Below, in pieces: positions 23,754 to 34,100 of a stretch of DNA of 64,000 nt (positions are counted from its first letter, which is position 1; each line of letters starts with the position of its first letter). Source of the stretch: Terriglobus sp. RCC_193. Its GTDB lineage: Bacteria; Acidobacteriota; Terriglobia; Terriglobales; Acidobacteriaceae. The notes under the pieces were generated by a model. That model was given only the letters and a program-made list of their open reading frames with translations. It ran no database searches and was not told where the DNA came from. Both the position numbers and the translations under genes were made by a program. The DNA is taken from positions 1,798,001 to 1,862,000 of the forward strand of contig NZ_JBFUPK010000001.1 in the NCBI RefSeq assembly GCF_041355105.1, in the 5' to 3' direction.

Positions 23754-26700
23754 TCAGGGTGCTGAGCACACATTGTTCTTCGGCACCGCTTTTGTAAACG
23801 GCTCAGCAATTTCATCGACACTCCGCAGCTTGCCGTTGACGGCAACGCACTGCACCTTCACGACATCATCGATGTTCGTTAGTGGCGTACCGCCCACGAT
23901 GATCAGATCGGCCAGCTTACCTGGCGTCAGCGTACCCAGATCCCTGTCGTATCCGTAAGCCTTTGCTGCCATGGATGTCGCGGTGGTCAGCGCCTGCCAC
24001 GGCTCCAGACCGCCATACTTTACTTGCGCACGCAGGTTAAGGTGGAGACTTGTTGCAGGTATGTCGAGTGGCGAATCCGTTCCTGCCAGGATTATGCCGC
24101 CGTTATGGATCGTATTCGCAACCACCGCCTCCTCGTCTTTCAGGTGTGTGTACGCGTCCTTCTGATTTGCCTTCTGGGCTGTTTGTGTCGCAGTGACCAC
24201 GCGTCCATGCTCCCACGGCGGAGCCACACCCTGACGCGGATCATTCATTACTCCTGAATCCTCGGCATACTGTGCCTGCGCGAATGTGGTAGAGATCGTC
24301 CACATACCGCTCTTCGACATCAGCTTCTGCACGTCTCCGTACGAGTGATACGTCAACGAACGGGAGTAGGCCCAGCCGAATCTCGAGGTCGCTGATATGT
24401 GCGACATGCCATCTTCGCCAAGCGAAACTGCGGGCATCAGGTAGTGGCTCGCCGTATCCACGCCCATTTGGTTATGGGCGAAGTCGATGCCTTTGGCAGC
24501 CCACGCAAACGGCAAACGCACGTAAAGCTTGACCATGTCGAAGTCGAGTGCTTTCAGGCGCTCAAGCTCACGTTGAAGCTGCGCCTCGCTGGTCGTCGCA
24601 ATCATCATGGGATAGTACACACGCTCTCCGTCTACGGCCTCACCCGTAGAGAAGGTGCGTGGACCCACGGCGGCACCGGACCGATAGCTCTCGTTGTGCT
24701 CTACGCTACGGTAGGCGTTATCGGCGATGCCTCGCATTGTGGTCACGCCATAAGACAGCCACAGCCGCCCCATGCGCGCACCGTAGTAAATACCATTGTC
24801 ACTATCGGGATGCGCATGGTTTTCCCACAGTCCTGGCAACACCGTCGAGTTTGGCGCTTCGATGGTACGCGTGACGCCCGCAGGTGCAATTGCTGAGTGA
24901 GGTCCAACGCTGGTGATGCGATTGTCTGTGATGATAATGTCCGCGTCATGCAGCACGGCGGGACCGATGCCCTGCCACACAGCACCTGCATGGATCAGCA
25001 GTTTCTGCTTCGGTTTGGCCAGCGTCCAGGTCAGGTTCATCGCAACGGGTTGGATAGCTTTTGTTGCAGTATCCATCATGCGCAATTTGCCATTGTTCAG
25101 ATACAGCACATGCAAGGAATCCGCGGCAATGGAGGGTGCGTCAGTCGTTTCGTCATTCAACTTCTGGGCAGCGCCACTGGGATGCCCATTCGCATCGACC
25201 GGCATGCGGTACAGCAGATCATGCATGACAAAAAGCATGTTCTTGCCATCGGCAGTGTAGACCGGACCATCCTCTGTACGCGTGGTTACGGACTCGAACG
25301 GCGCAGGCTCAAACCACTGCTGTTTACCAGAAGCAATATCTACCGTGAGGATGGCGCTGGTGCCCTCGCGGAAGCGTTTCGTGTACGGACGAATCGTTGC
25401 GATGGCAATTGTTTTTCCGTTCGGCGAGAAAGCTGCCCGACCGGGAAAGAACGTCGAAGGCGCCAGTGGCTTCACCTTGCCGGAAGACACATCCGCAAGC
25501 AAGGTAGCGCCGGTCTGGTCCTGGAATGCCATCCATTTTCCATCGGGCGACCACGCGGGCATGATCTGCGCTGTCTGCTGCGGAGCGATGCGCTTATCCT
25601 GCTCGTCGCTTGCGTCGCTCAATGAGTGAACGTATATGTTCTCGATTCCATCTTTGTCGCTAATGTATGCAAGCTTTGAGCCATCGGGCGACCATGCTGG
25701 TCCCTGCTTGTAAAACGTGTCGTGCGTGATGGCCTTTGGTTCTCCGCCGATCGGCATGACATAAAGCTCGTTGAGCGCGACAAACGCAACGGACTTACCA
25801 TCAGGTGAAATCGCAGGCGCGTAGATGCCTTTCACTGGCTTCGACGCAGTGGAATCAAAATCACGAACCTTGTGACGAAAGCCATGCGGCTGATACGGGA
25901 TGTCAGCAGTAAATGCAACCGATGTTTCAGCTCCGCCCGCAAGACCGGCGTGGAGGATGTGGCCACTCCCCGTGTATAGGAAATCTGTGTTCGACAGCCA
26001 GATCGCAGGAAATGGAAATGCATCCGTCGAACGTGTCACGATTGCGTCGCCATTACCGTCCGCAGCGACGACCTTCATCACCCCCGTATTTACCGTACGA
26101 GCATCTGCAGCTTCAAACTCCACAAAGGCAAGGTGCTTTCCATCCGGCGACCACGATGGAGCCTCAAAGCGATTGTTACCGGTCGCCTTGCGCAGCACCA
26201 TCTCCTTACCCGTGGCGAGATCCAGCGACTTGATGGAAGTTGCGCTGATGCCCGTACCTGCAACGAATGCAACCTTTGCGCCGTCAGGAGACCACGATGG
26301 TCCGAACTCATCTTCGTCACCATTCGTTAGCTGTTTCGGCTCACCACCCGTAATCGGCACCGTCCAGATGTCATACGATCCAACAGACGCTCCGTTCGCA
26401 GCAGTTTTGAATGCGCGATCACTGGCAAACACAATCGTCTTACCATCCGGGCTGATACGCGGTTCGCGATCATCCCCGTGGCCAAACGTAACCTGCTTCA
26501 GGCCAGTGCCGTCCGGCTTCATCGTCCAGATGTGAAAGGTACCTCCGGCGTAGCATTGCAGCGCAATCGTCTCGCCGGACTTCGACCAATCCGGGTGCGA
26601 CGCCTCTTGAAACGGCTGTGTCACACGTTTCGCCTTACCACCAGCCATCGGCATGACGTAGATCAAACCTTGCAGATCAAGCAACAGACGCTTACCGTCA

Positions 26701-26876
26701 GGCGACACGGCAACCTGCCCATTGGTGACCTCATCCACGGTAATTACTGAAGCAGCCTTCTTGACCGCGGGCTTCGCTGGTGTCATCGGAGCAGCAATGG
26801 CAGGGGCGGAGATTGCAGAGGCGGCGAGGCTGGAAATGATGAGCGGCAGAGCTTTGCGAACAGAGACGGCGAACAT
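23754..26876 (-). CDS. Secreted amidohydrolase with N-terminal PD40/TolB-like beta-propeller
   Basis: This 1040-residue protein has a signal peptide (MFAVSVRKALPLIISSLAAS to PAIAAP), about ten repeats of the type WSPDGKxIAF/SPDGKTIVFASD (WD40-like PD40 propeller, residues about 45-610), and a C-terminal amidohydrolase from about 650. Metal-site sequences are VLPGLWENHAHPDSDN (HxH motif), a later AGTDSPLD with the conserved Asp, and GTLTPGKLADLIIVGG near the end. The family includes imidazolonepropionase- and dipeptidase-like hydrolases; the substrate is unknown. The start at 26876 follows AGGAG at 10 bases; the open codons to 26918 are upstream sequence. It lies 87 bases downstream of the TonB receptor on the same strand and may be co-transcribed. 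Confidence 0.85.
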   Translation of the reverse strand: MFAVSVRKALPLIISSLAASAISAPAIAAPMTPAKPAVKKAASVITVDEVTNGQVAVSPDGKRLLLDLQGLIYVMPMAGGKAKRVTQPFQEASHPDWSKSGETIALQCYAGGTFHIWTMKPDGTGLKQVTFGHGDDREPRISPDGKTIVFASDRAFKTAANGASVGSYDIWTVPITGGEPKQLTNGDEDEFGPSWSPDGAKVAFVAGTGISATSIKSLDLATGKEMVLRKATGNNRFEAPSWSPDGKHLAFVEFEAADARTVNTGVMKVVAADGNGDAIVTRSTDAFPFPAIWLSNTDFLYTGSGHILHAGLAGGAETSVAFTADIPYQPHGFRHKVRDFDSTASKPVKGIYAPAISPDGKSVAFVALNELYVMPIGGEPKAITHDTFYKQGPAWSPDGSKLAYISDKDGIENIYVHSLSDASDEQDKRIAPQQTAQIMPAWSPDGKWMAFQDQTGATLLADVSSGKVKPLAPSTFFPGRAAFSPNGKTIAIATIRPYTKRFREGTSAILTVDIASGKQQWFEPAPFESVTTRTEDGPVYTADGKNMLFVMHDLLYRMPVDANGHPSGAAQKLNDETTDAPSIAADSLHVLYLNNGKLRMMDTATKAIQPVAMNLTWTLAKPKQKLLIHAGAVWQGIGPAVLHDADIIITDNRITSVGPHSAIAPAGVTRTIEAPNSTVLPGLWENHAHPDSDNGIYYGARMGRLWLSYGVTTMRGIADNAYRSVEHNESYRSGAAVGPRTFSTGEAVDGERVYYPMMIATTSEAQLQRELERLKALDFDMVKLYVRLPFAWAAKGIDFAHNQMGVDTASHYLMPAVSLGEDGMSHISATSRFGWAYSRSLTYHSYGDVQKLMSKSGMWTISTTFAQAQYAEDSGVMNDPRQGVAPPWEHGRVVTATQTAQKANQKDAYTHLKDEEAVVANTIHNGGIILAGTDSPLDIPATSLHLNLRAQVKYGGLEPWQALTTATSMAAKAYGYDRDLGTLTPGKLADLIIVGGTPLTNIDDVVKVQCVAVNGKLRSVDEIAEPFTKAVPKNNVCSAP

Positions 26877-26963
26877 TAGAGACACGCTCCTGCTGGGAAT
26901 CGGATAAGGAAGAATCACGGAAAGCAGTTCGGCACACCATGATGCTGCATGCCGAACTGCCTG

Positions 26964-29936
26964 CTAAAAGGAGAACCGCGCCAGAAACTGCAGCTGTCGT
27001 GCAGCATATTCCAGATAGCCCGAACCTTGTGCAGAGGAGGGCCTGCCGAAGGTCGCGGCATTCGCATTCAAGCTGTAGGCCGCAGGGTTGAAATGGTTCA
27101 TCATGTTGAACACCTCAACACCGACACTTGCCTTGAAGCGCTCGTGGATCGGGAACGTCTCCTGCAGTCGCGCGTCCAGGCGCTCGTAGGCACGTCCGCG
27201 GAAACTATTGCGATCCATCACGTAGTAACCGAACCCTGAATCGTAGTGAAAGTGATTCAGTGGTGCATACACGACCAGGCAACTCGCTGCAGGACACGGT
27301 GTGGTGCCGGGCGCAACGGGTATCACTCCCGCACCCAGCGTGCGGTTGTAGCTTGGGGAGTAGCCGTTTGGCCCTGATGTTCCCGTGGTGACCGCATATG
27401 CCTGGCCGGAGCCAAAGCGATACAGCGATGACAAAGACAAGCCGTACTTAAACTTGTACTCGCCATTCACTGTCAGCGAGTGACGCTGATCATCCGTGCC
27501 GTTCGCCCATTCATCCTTGATGTTGTAAGCGAAAGGTTTGTTCGGATAGTAGAACGGACCTTCGGTGGAGTTCTTCGTGCGTCCCCACGTGTATGCCAGG
27601 GCAGCTGTGAAGCGCTGCGATGTGTGGCGCATGCCTACCTGCAGCGCGTCGAAGATGGAGCCCGACCCCGGTGGTGTAAAGAACTGGTTTACCGTCGTAA
27701 AGCTCTGGTTGCATACCTGTTTTGCAGACGCATAGTTTGCGGGCGTTGATACTGCCACTGATCCATTGCCACAACTGATGGCAGTTGACGCACTCAGCGC
27801 TGCAGTTGAATTCAGGTTGCGCTGCGGGTTCGTGGGATCGACCAGGTAATTTCCTTGCAACCGAATCCAGTCGTGATAAGCACGTGTGTGGACGAAGTCC
27901 GCAGTAAGCAATGTGTTCCAGGGCAATTGCCGCTGCAAACCAAATGAGGCCTGCAATGCGTACGGCACCTTGGAATCTTTGGCCAGCGGCTGCACAGCCT
28001 GCAGGTAGGCACCTGGATTTGCAGCAGGATTCCCGCCATTGAAGGGGTTCGCCAGATTCACACTGCCCCCAGTTCCAGAGACCGATGCCTGAATGGTCGA
28101 TACTCCGTTGAAGATCTGCTGATCGATGATCTGATTGGCAGAGATGTCAGCGAAATAAAGTCCTGTGCCTCCGCGAAGGCTCGTCTTGCCGTCACCCATG
28201 ATGTCCCAGGCGAATCCGAGCCGAGGTGAGAAGTTGTTATTGTCGTTGCCGCTGGGAACCATGAGCCCATTCGTCAGCTTCGGCCCACCCGTGAACGCGC
28301 CCAAATCATCGTCCCAACGAATGCCGAGATTCAGAGTGAAGTGCGAGAAGAGCTTCCAATCGTCCTGCGCCCATAGACCAAGGATCGAGCGGGGCACGTT
28401 CACCGTGAAGTCACCAAAGCCCTGCACGAATGTGTTCGAAGTGCACTGCGAAGAGATATAGGCCAGGTTCCATGTCGTTGGATCAAGCGTGCCATTCGGA
28501 AATGCAGTTGCGAAGTTGAAACCACTGCCGACTGTACAGGTGGACGCTCCGCGCACGTTCTGCTGAAAGAAGCCACCATGCTTTGTGTAGAGATACTCTC
28601 CGCCAGCGCGGATCGTGTGCTTTCCCTTCAACCAAAACAGGTCATCGCGATACTGCTGCGTATCCTGAGAGAAGATCTGTGGATAGTTGTACGGGCCTCC
28701 AACCGTCACCGTGGGCAGCGTGATCTGAATGGACGATGTGTACGGCACATTCTGCCAGCCAAAGTGGTGATAGCCCGCGCGAACGTCGTTTACCAGATGC
28801 GTACTCGGGGCGGAATTCCAGTCCGCCACAAAGCCGTAGCTCGTACGTGTGGCTTGGTAGGCACGCGACGGATCCGTGTTGCCGCTGACGCCGTTGTAGT
28901 CGTTGTTGTAGGTAAATCCATCACCACGCAAGAGGATGTGATTGTTCGCATTCAATTGATAGTCGGCGCGGCCAAGGTACTCGTTTACCTTGAAGTTCAC
29001 CGCATGGGTGTAGTTGGCGTAGTTGGCGGCGGGAGACTGAGTCGTTGCCGTATCGGGTTTGCGTTCACCTTCGTAGGCCCCGAAGAACCACAGCTTCTGC
29101 TTGAGGATCGGGCCGCCAAGCGTGCCGCCATACTGCTGATCGCTGAACGGAAGCACCGTCTTCGTAACAGGATCCGGAGCGTTCAGCGAAGAATTCCGGA
29201 AGAATCCAAACACGCCGCCGTGGAACATGTCGGTGCCCGATTTCGACTGCGCGTTGACGTATACACCCGCAGACCGTCCAAGTGTTGCGTCGAAACGATT
29301 GGTAATGATTTGGAACTGCGAGATCGCATCCTGCGAGAACCGCGGCTGACCAAACGAAGAGCCCGCCGTATCCTGCGAAACCTGCAGACCGTCCATCGTG
29401 ATCTGAAACTTCCCCGACTCGGATGCAGAGCCCACCGGCACATCCGAAGTGACTGCGTTGATCTTCACACCGGGGACCAGCGTTGCCAGCGACATGTAGT
29501 TACGGCCGTTGATTGGCGTGCCCTGAACTTCGGACGGTGTCACGTTACCAGCGACTGCGGAAGTCGTCGTATCCACCGCAACCGCTTCAGCCGTCACGAC
29601 CACCTCGGTGTTCCCGGCAGATGCAGGTAGCACACTGTCGACCGTTGGTGTTTGGCCGACCAGCATACTGATCCTGGTCTCCATCGTGGAGAAGCCGGGT
29701 GCAGTCACCGAGACGACGTAGTCGCCGGCAGGCAGCGAAGGGAGCACCCATATACCTTCACGGTTACTTTTCGTCTGGAACGCAGATGCGCCCACTTGCT
29801 TAACGTTCACGGAGGCACCGGCGACGACTGCACCAGAGGAGTCCGTCACCTTTCCAGACAGGCCGGTTTGCTGGGCCATAGCAGGACCAGCGATTAAAAG
29901 CAGGGCGGCGGGAACATAGCGAGGATACAACTTCAT
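26964..29936 (-). CDS. TonB-dependent receptor, Oar-like, with N-terminal carboxypeptidase-regulatory-like domain
   Basis: This is a 990-residue outer-membrane protein. The signal peptide MKLYPRYVPAALLLIAGPAMA is followed by a CarboxypepD_reg-like beta-sandwich (GLSGKVTDSSGAVVAGASVN, about 25-105), a plug region (NGRNYMSLATLVPGVKIN, QFQIITNRFDATLGRS) and a large barrel ending in QLQFLARFSF, whose aromatic C-terminus suits outer-membrane insertion. Receptors of this type take up oligosaccharides and other large nutrients in Acidobacteriota. The gene precedes the amidohydrolase. Its upstream region (29937-30144) has no LacI-like palindrome, unlike the other receptor, so it is probably regulated differently. 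Confidence 0.9.
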   Translation of the reverse strand: MKLYPRYVPAALLLIAGPAMAQQTGLSGKVTDSSGAVVAGASVNVKQVGASAFQTKSNREGIWVLPSLPAGDYVVSVTAPGFSTMETRISMLVGQTPTVDSVLPASAGNTEVVVTAEAVAVDTTTSAVAGNVTPSEVQGTPINGRNYMSLATLVPGVKINAVTSDVPVGSASESGKFQITMDGLQVSQDTAGSSFGQPRFSQDAISQFQIITNRFDATLGRSAGVYVNAQSKSGTDMFHGGVFGFFRNSSLNAPDPVTKTVLPFSDQQYGGTLGGPILKQKLWFFGAYEGERKPDTATTQSPAANYANYTHAVNFKVNEYLGRADYQLNANNHILLRGDGFTYNNDYNGVSGNTDPSRAYQATRTSYGFVADWNSAPSTHLVNDVRAGYHHFGWQNVPYTSSIQITLPTVTVGGPYNYPQIFSQDTQQYRDDLFWLKGKHTIRAGGEYLYTKHGGFFQQNVRGASTCTVGSGFNFATAFPNGTLDPTTWNLAYISSQCTSNTFVQGFGDFTVNVPRSILGLWAQDDWKLFSHFTLNLGIRWDDDLGAFTGGPKLTNGLMVPSGNDNNNFSPRLGFAWDIMGDGKTSLRGGTGLYFADISANQIIDQQIFNGVSTIQASVSGTGGSVNLANPFNGGNPAANPGAYLQAVQPLAKDSKVPYALQASFGLQRQLPWNTLLTADFVHTRAYHDWIRLQGNYLVDPTNPQRNLNSTAALSASTAISCGNGSVAVSTPANYASAKQVCNQSFTTVNQFFTPPGSGSIFDALQVGMRHTSQRFTAALAYTWGRTKNSTEGPFYYPNKPFAYNIKDEWANGTDDQRHSLTVNGEYKFKYGLSLSSLYRFGSGQAYAVTTGTSGPNGYSPSYNRTLGAGVIPVAPGTTPCPAASCLVVYAPLNHFHYDSGFGYYVMDRNSFRGRAYERLDARLQETFPIHERFKASVGVEVFNMMNHFNPAAYSLNANAATFGRPSSAQGSGYLEYAARQLQFLARFSF

Positions 29937-30144
29937 CGTGCGGTGAACCTCCTCAAACAGCTCAGTGCAATGCTTGGGTGGAACTGCGGTGCGACGGGAG
30001 AACTTGTCTTTGGCAACGCTGGGGTGCGAACGCGATGACCTGTCGTTATCTGGCGCGGCAGATCACAACAGCCGCAACTGTGCTTTGGTGGCGCTGCATG
30101 GTTTTCATGCATCCACTTTTCAGACTTGTAGATAGGTTTCTTAA

Positions 30145-30723
30145 TTAACTACATGCAAATGGACAAAAATGCAAGCAAAAGCCAGGCTGGCTATACTCCA
30201 TCGGAATACACGAGAGGCGGGCTTCATGTGGGCGAACAAGTGAACGCATCGCGTTCCGGCGATTTCTCGGACACGCGGAACTGATCAGCAGGCTTTCCAT
30301 CTGCGACTGGTAAGGTGAAACGTTCACATTCCGGGTGTCCACGACAGACATGCCATCTACTTGAAAGTGATAACGCCATGCACCGGGTTTCAATGGCAGG
30401 AGTGACGTTCCAGTCCAGACGCCGGAAACATCTTTCGTCATGGGAATTCCGGCGGCGTTTGCCTGCGCGCCTCTGAGTGGAGTTGCGGAGTCGCGCGTAA
30501 TGCCCTGACCGATGTCTCCTGCCAGCGCCACTGCTGTGGCCTGGGGTGCGAAGATGCGAAACGTTACCCGTCCGTCACTGCCCAGTTGCGGTGACACAAG
30601 CGGAGCGGGGCGTGCCGGTGGTCGCGTGGAAGCGACGGGTGTTGACGCCTGCGGTGCTTGAGCAAAAATTATCGCTGTTGAGAAGAACAGGCCGACGGCA
30701 ACCGCAATCGTGCGTGGATGCAT
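30145..30723 (-). pseudogene. Truncated esterase: signal peptide plus E-set domain, hydrolase domain lost
   Basis: The first about 145 residues are a signal peptide (MHPRTIAVAVGLFFSTAIIF) and an E-set domain (GRVTFRIFAPQATAVALAGD, GVWTGTSLLPLKPGAWRYHF, VDGMSVVDTRNVNVSPYQSQ) like those in front of CE1-type esterases. After about residue 148 the sequence becomes low-quality (ISSACPRNRRNAMRS) and stops. A parallel frame reads FRVSEKSPERDAF and then stops. The alpha/beta-hydrolase domain present in the related gene at 34841 is missing. The promoter side looks preserved: a ribosome site GGAGCG and a LacI-like site lie upstream. It may encode only a non-catalytic secreted domain. Confidence 0.6.
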
Positions 30724-31126
30724 GTAAACGCTCCATGAAGGAGGGAAACGATCAACACTGCTGACGTTGTTTTTATTCGCAGTCGATTGTAAGTAAACGA
30801 TTTCCCGCCCTCCACGACGGCTATACCAAATGCGAGTGCGTCTTGCGGCTTCACGCCGAAGTATTCGCCGTAGTCGAGTTCCATACGTGCCTCAGCCGAA
30901 GATGCCGCTGGCTCAAAGAAGCAATAGAGCCGCTGTTGGTCATGCATTGCAAACGGCGTTCGGAACTTACCCTTCCCGGCTGCAAACGCATACATGTGTC
31001 GGTGCAAGATGGAAAACGTTTTCCCTCTCTGGAGTGAATTTCGGATGAAATTGTCCTTGACTTTCCAGCCAAGGTCGAATGTATAGTTTCGTTCGATTTT
31101 CCCACGACCTTCCTGAAGGAGCTGCA
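30724..31126. promoter_or_regulatory. Divergent regulatory region with LacI-type operators
   Basis: This 403-base stretch separates the truncated esterase from the TonB receptor. It contains GTAAACGATTTC (30793-30804), 70 bases before the esterase start, and the perfect palindrome GGAAAACGTTTTCC (31011-31024), 103 bases before the receptor start. The first matches the site at 40398 exactly. A minus-strand frame runs through the region but is not convincing as a gene. Confidence 0.6.
31011..31024. promoter_or_regulatory. LacI-family operator palindrome (TonB receptor promoter)
   Basis: GGAAAACGTTTTCC is a perfect 14-base palindrome centred on CG, the usual form of a LacI/GalR operator. A second, imperfect copy (GAAAACGTTTAC, 31162-31173) lies within the first codons of the receptor gene. 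Confidence 0.65.
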
Positions 31127-34100
31127 ATGAAACTTTCCCTGGTCTGCGTAGCGTACTGTAAGAAAACGTTTACTCATTGGGAGGGACGGCATCTTCACCA
31201 GGCACTTGCTGCCGGATTCGCCCTTGTTCTGTCGGCAGGCGCATACGCTCAGACTTCGGGCAGCATCTCTGGACAAGTTGGCGATCCTACAGGAGCATCG
31301 GTCCCGGCCACGACCGTTACGTTAAAGAACGTTGCTACGGGTGGTGAACGCACCACCGTCACAACGTCTTCCGGCGTCTACTCCTTTACGGAAGTGCCAA
31401 TTGGCAAGTACGTGGTGTCCGCAACGCACGATGGCTTTAAGACCAGTTCCACGAGCGAGATTGAGGTGCAGATTGGACAGGCGGTCCGTCAGGATCTTCA
31501 CCTGGAAATAGGTGCTATCAGTGATACGGTGGAGGTCTCCACCGCGGGTGCGCTCCTGCAGTCAGAGAACGCGGCGACCGGCACAGTGATCGGCAACGAC
31601 GAGATTGAGCAACTGCCGCTGAACAACCGGAACTACTTAGGTCTTGTCGCACTCTCGTCAAACGTCAACACCCTTTCGCCTGCATCTGGCCAGGCGGGCA
31701 GCCGTTTAGGTGGCGACCGTGCCAACCAGTCCATCGCAGTTGGCGGCCAGCGCATCATGTTCAACTACTACACGCTGGACGGCGTTAACAACACGGATCC
31801 GGACTTCAATACGTACATTGGCCTGCCCTCTCCAGACTCCATCCAGGAGATGAAGGTCCAGACCGGTGTGTACTCGGCGGAGTTCGGTCACGAAGCGTCC
31901 CAGGTGAACGTGGTGACGAAGGGCGGCACCAACAAATATCACGGGACAGCCTACGAATTCATCCGCAACAATTACGTGGACGCACGACCGTACTGGTTCC
32001 CAACACGTCAGCCTGCGGGAGCTGTTCAGTCGATTACCCCGTTCAAGTACAACGACTTTGGTTTCGAGCTGGACGGTCCTGTCCGCGTCCCAAAGCTGTA
32101 CAACGGCAAAGACAAGTTCTTCTTCATGGTTTCGAAAGAGTGGTATCGAAGCCGGTCGAGCAATAACAATGCAACTGCGACGGTCCCAATTGCAGCCATG
32201 GCCGCCGGTAACTTCAGCGGCTACGCCTATCAGTACGTGGATCCAGGAGGCGGCGTTCACACACAGCCTGTGACAATTTACGATCCGGCTACGGGTACAG
32301 CCAACGGCACAGGCAGACAGCCGTTTGCGAACAACACCATCCCCTCATCCCGCATTGCGCCGCAAACAACGGCACTGCTGAAATACCTGGGCACGGCGTC
32401 AACACTGCCTGCATATAACTGCCCGACCAAAGTCACCACTTACACGACCTGTGCCGCCATTCCCAATTACAGGTATTCCACCAGAAGTCCTTCCAACCGT
32501 CAGAGTCTTTATATCCGCGGTGATTACAACGTGTCGGAGCGGACGCAGCTAACCTTCCGCTACGGCCTGGGCGATGGCGACTCAATCTCCACGGGCCTTC
32601 TGGGAGCCGGCAGCAAAACCATTACGCAATACCAGCAGTACATGGGTTCGGTAACGCACACCTTCTCGCCCATTGTGGTGAATGAAACACGCTTTGGCTA
32701 CAGCAACTTCTTCAACTCGCTGGGACTGCTCTCCGCCTACACCACCGACGTTGTGAGTGGACTTGGCATTCCTGGCCTCTCGGGTGGCGACCCATCGACA
32801 TGGGGTATCCCCTCCATGAGCTTTTCGAATTACTCCGTCTCAGGTGTCACGAGTTCAGGCGCCTTCGGCACGGCACCGGCCATTTGGACCGGCTTTGGCG
32901 ACCAGGGCGGCGACGGGCCCTATGTGTTGCGCGATCCCTCCTGGCAGATCGTGGACAACGTGACGCTGATCCATGGCAAACATTCCCTTCGCCTTGGCTA
33001 TGAGTTCAACCGCCAGACCTTCAACCAGCTTGGCAACCAGTTCTCCCGCGGCCAGTTCTTCGTGCAGCCGCTGAACACCTCGTTCTACACCGGCACAGCA
33101 CTGACTGGTGGAGATGCGCTGGCAGATCTGCTGCTGGGCAATCTGCAGCAGTCAGTAGTCGCCGTGGCTGTTGCAAACGCAAATGACGTGCGCAACGTGC
33201 AGGCCGGCTTCGTAGATGACACGTACAAGGTGAGCCCGACGTTCACTGCGTCCATTGGTCTGCGCTACGAAGTGACGCCACCGTGGACGGACACGTATGG
33301 CAACAACTTCAACGTGCGTTTGCCGCAGATGCCGAAGCAGGGCGATACCAACACAACGTACAGCACGGCCCAGCTGCCCTACTATGTGCGGCAGGGTAAC
33401 TGCGCCCCAGGCGATGTGTACAACGGTGTGTCTGTTCGCTGGACAGCGAGCCGGGCGGAGTGCAGCAACGGTCAGGTTCCGAATGACCAGTTGATGAACA
33501 CGCGATATACCGACATCGCGCCGCGCCTCGGCCTCTCATGGGCGCCCACGGATAAGATGGTGCTCCGTGTGGGGTACGGCATCTTCTATACACAGGATGT
33601 AGCGAACGCAGTCTTTGACATCTCCCGCAATATCGCAGGACGCGTCACAGTAACCAACCAGAATGCCAGCCAGATCGGTGCGCCCTCCAACCTGACATGG
33701 GCAAACGCAGCACCAGGAGCCAGCGGGAGCAGCATTGTGAATCTGCCGGCGACCACCGTGGCATATTCGAACGCCGTCAGTCACAAAACCAGTTACACGC
33801 AGCAATTCCTGCTGAATGTGCAGCGGCAACTTGGTAAGAGCTGGTCAGTTGAAGCTGGCTACCAGGGTGCCCTGAGCCGCCATCTGTATGGCTTCATAAA
33901 CGCGAATGCCGCAACTCCGTGGGGCTATTACGGATCCACGTCTGCGACTCCCGTTGCGTCGCGCCAACCCTTCCCGAACGTTGCGGGTGGACTGCAGTAC
34001 GTACATGACGGCGGCAGCGCAAACTACAACTCGGCAACCTTCAAGGTGAACCGACGTTTCAGCAACGGCATAAGCCTTACCAGCTCCTACACCTATTCCA

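Noticed and set aside
30669-31127. Minus-strand 152-codon frame between the two divergent genes
   Set aside because: It runs across the operators and promoter, lacks a domain match, and has no credible ribosome site. It may hold fossil sequence, but this is not enough to call a gene.
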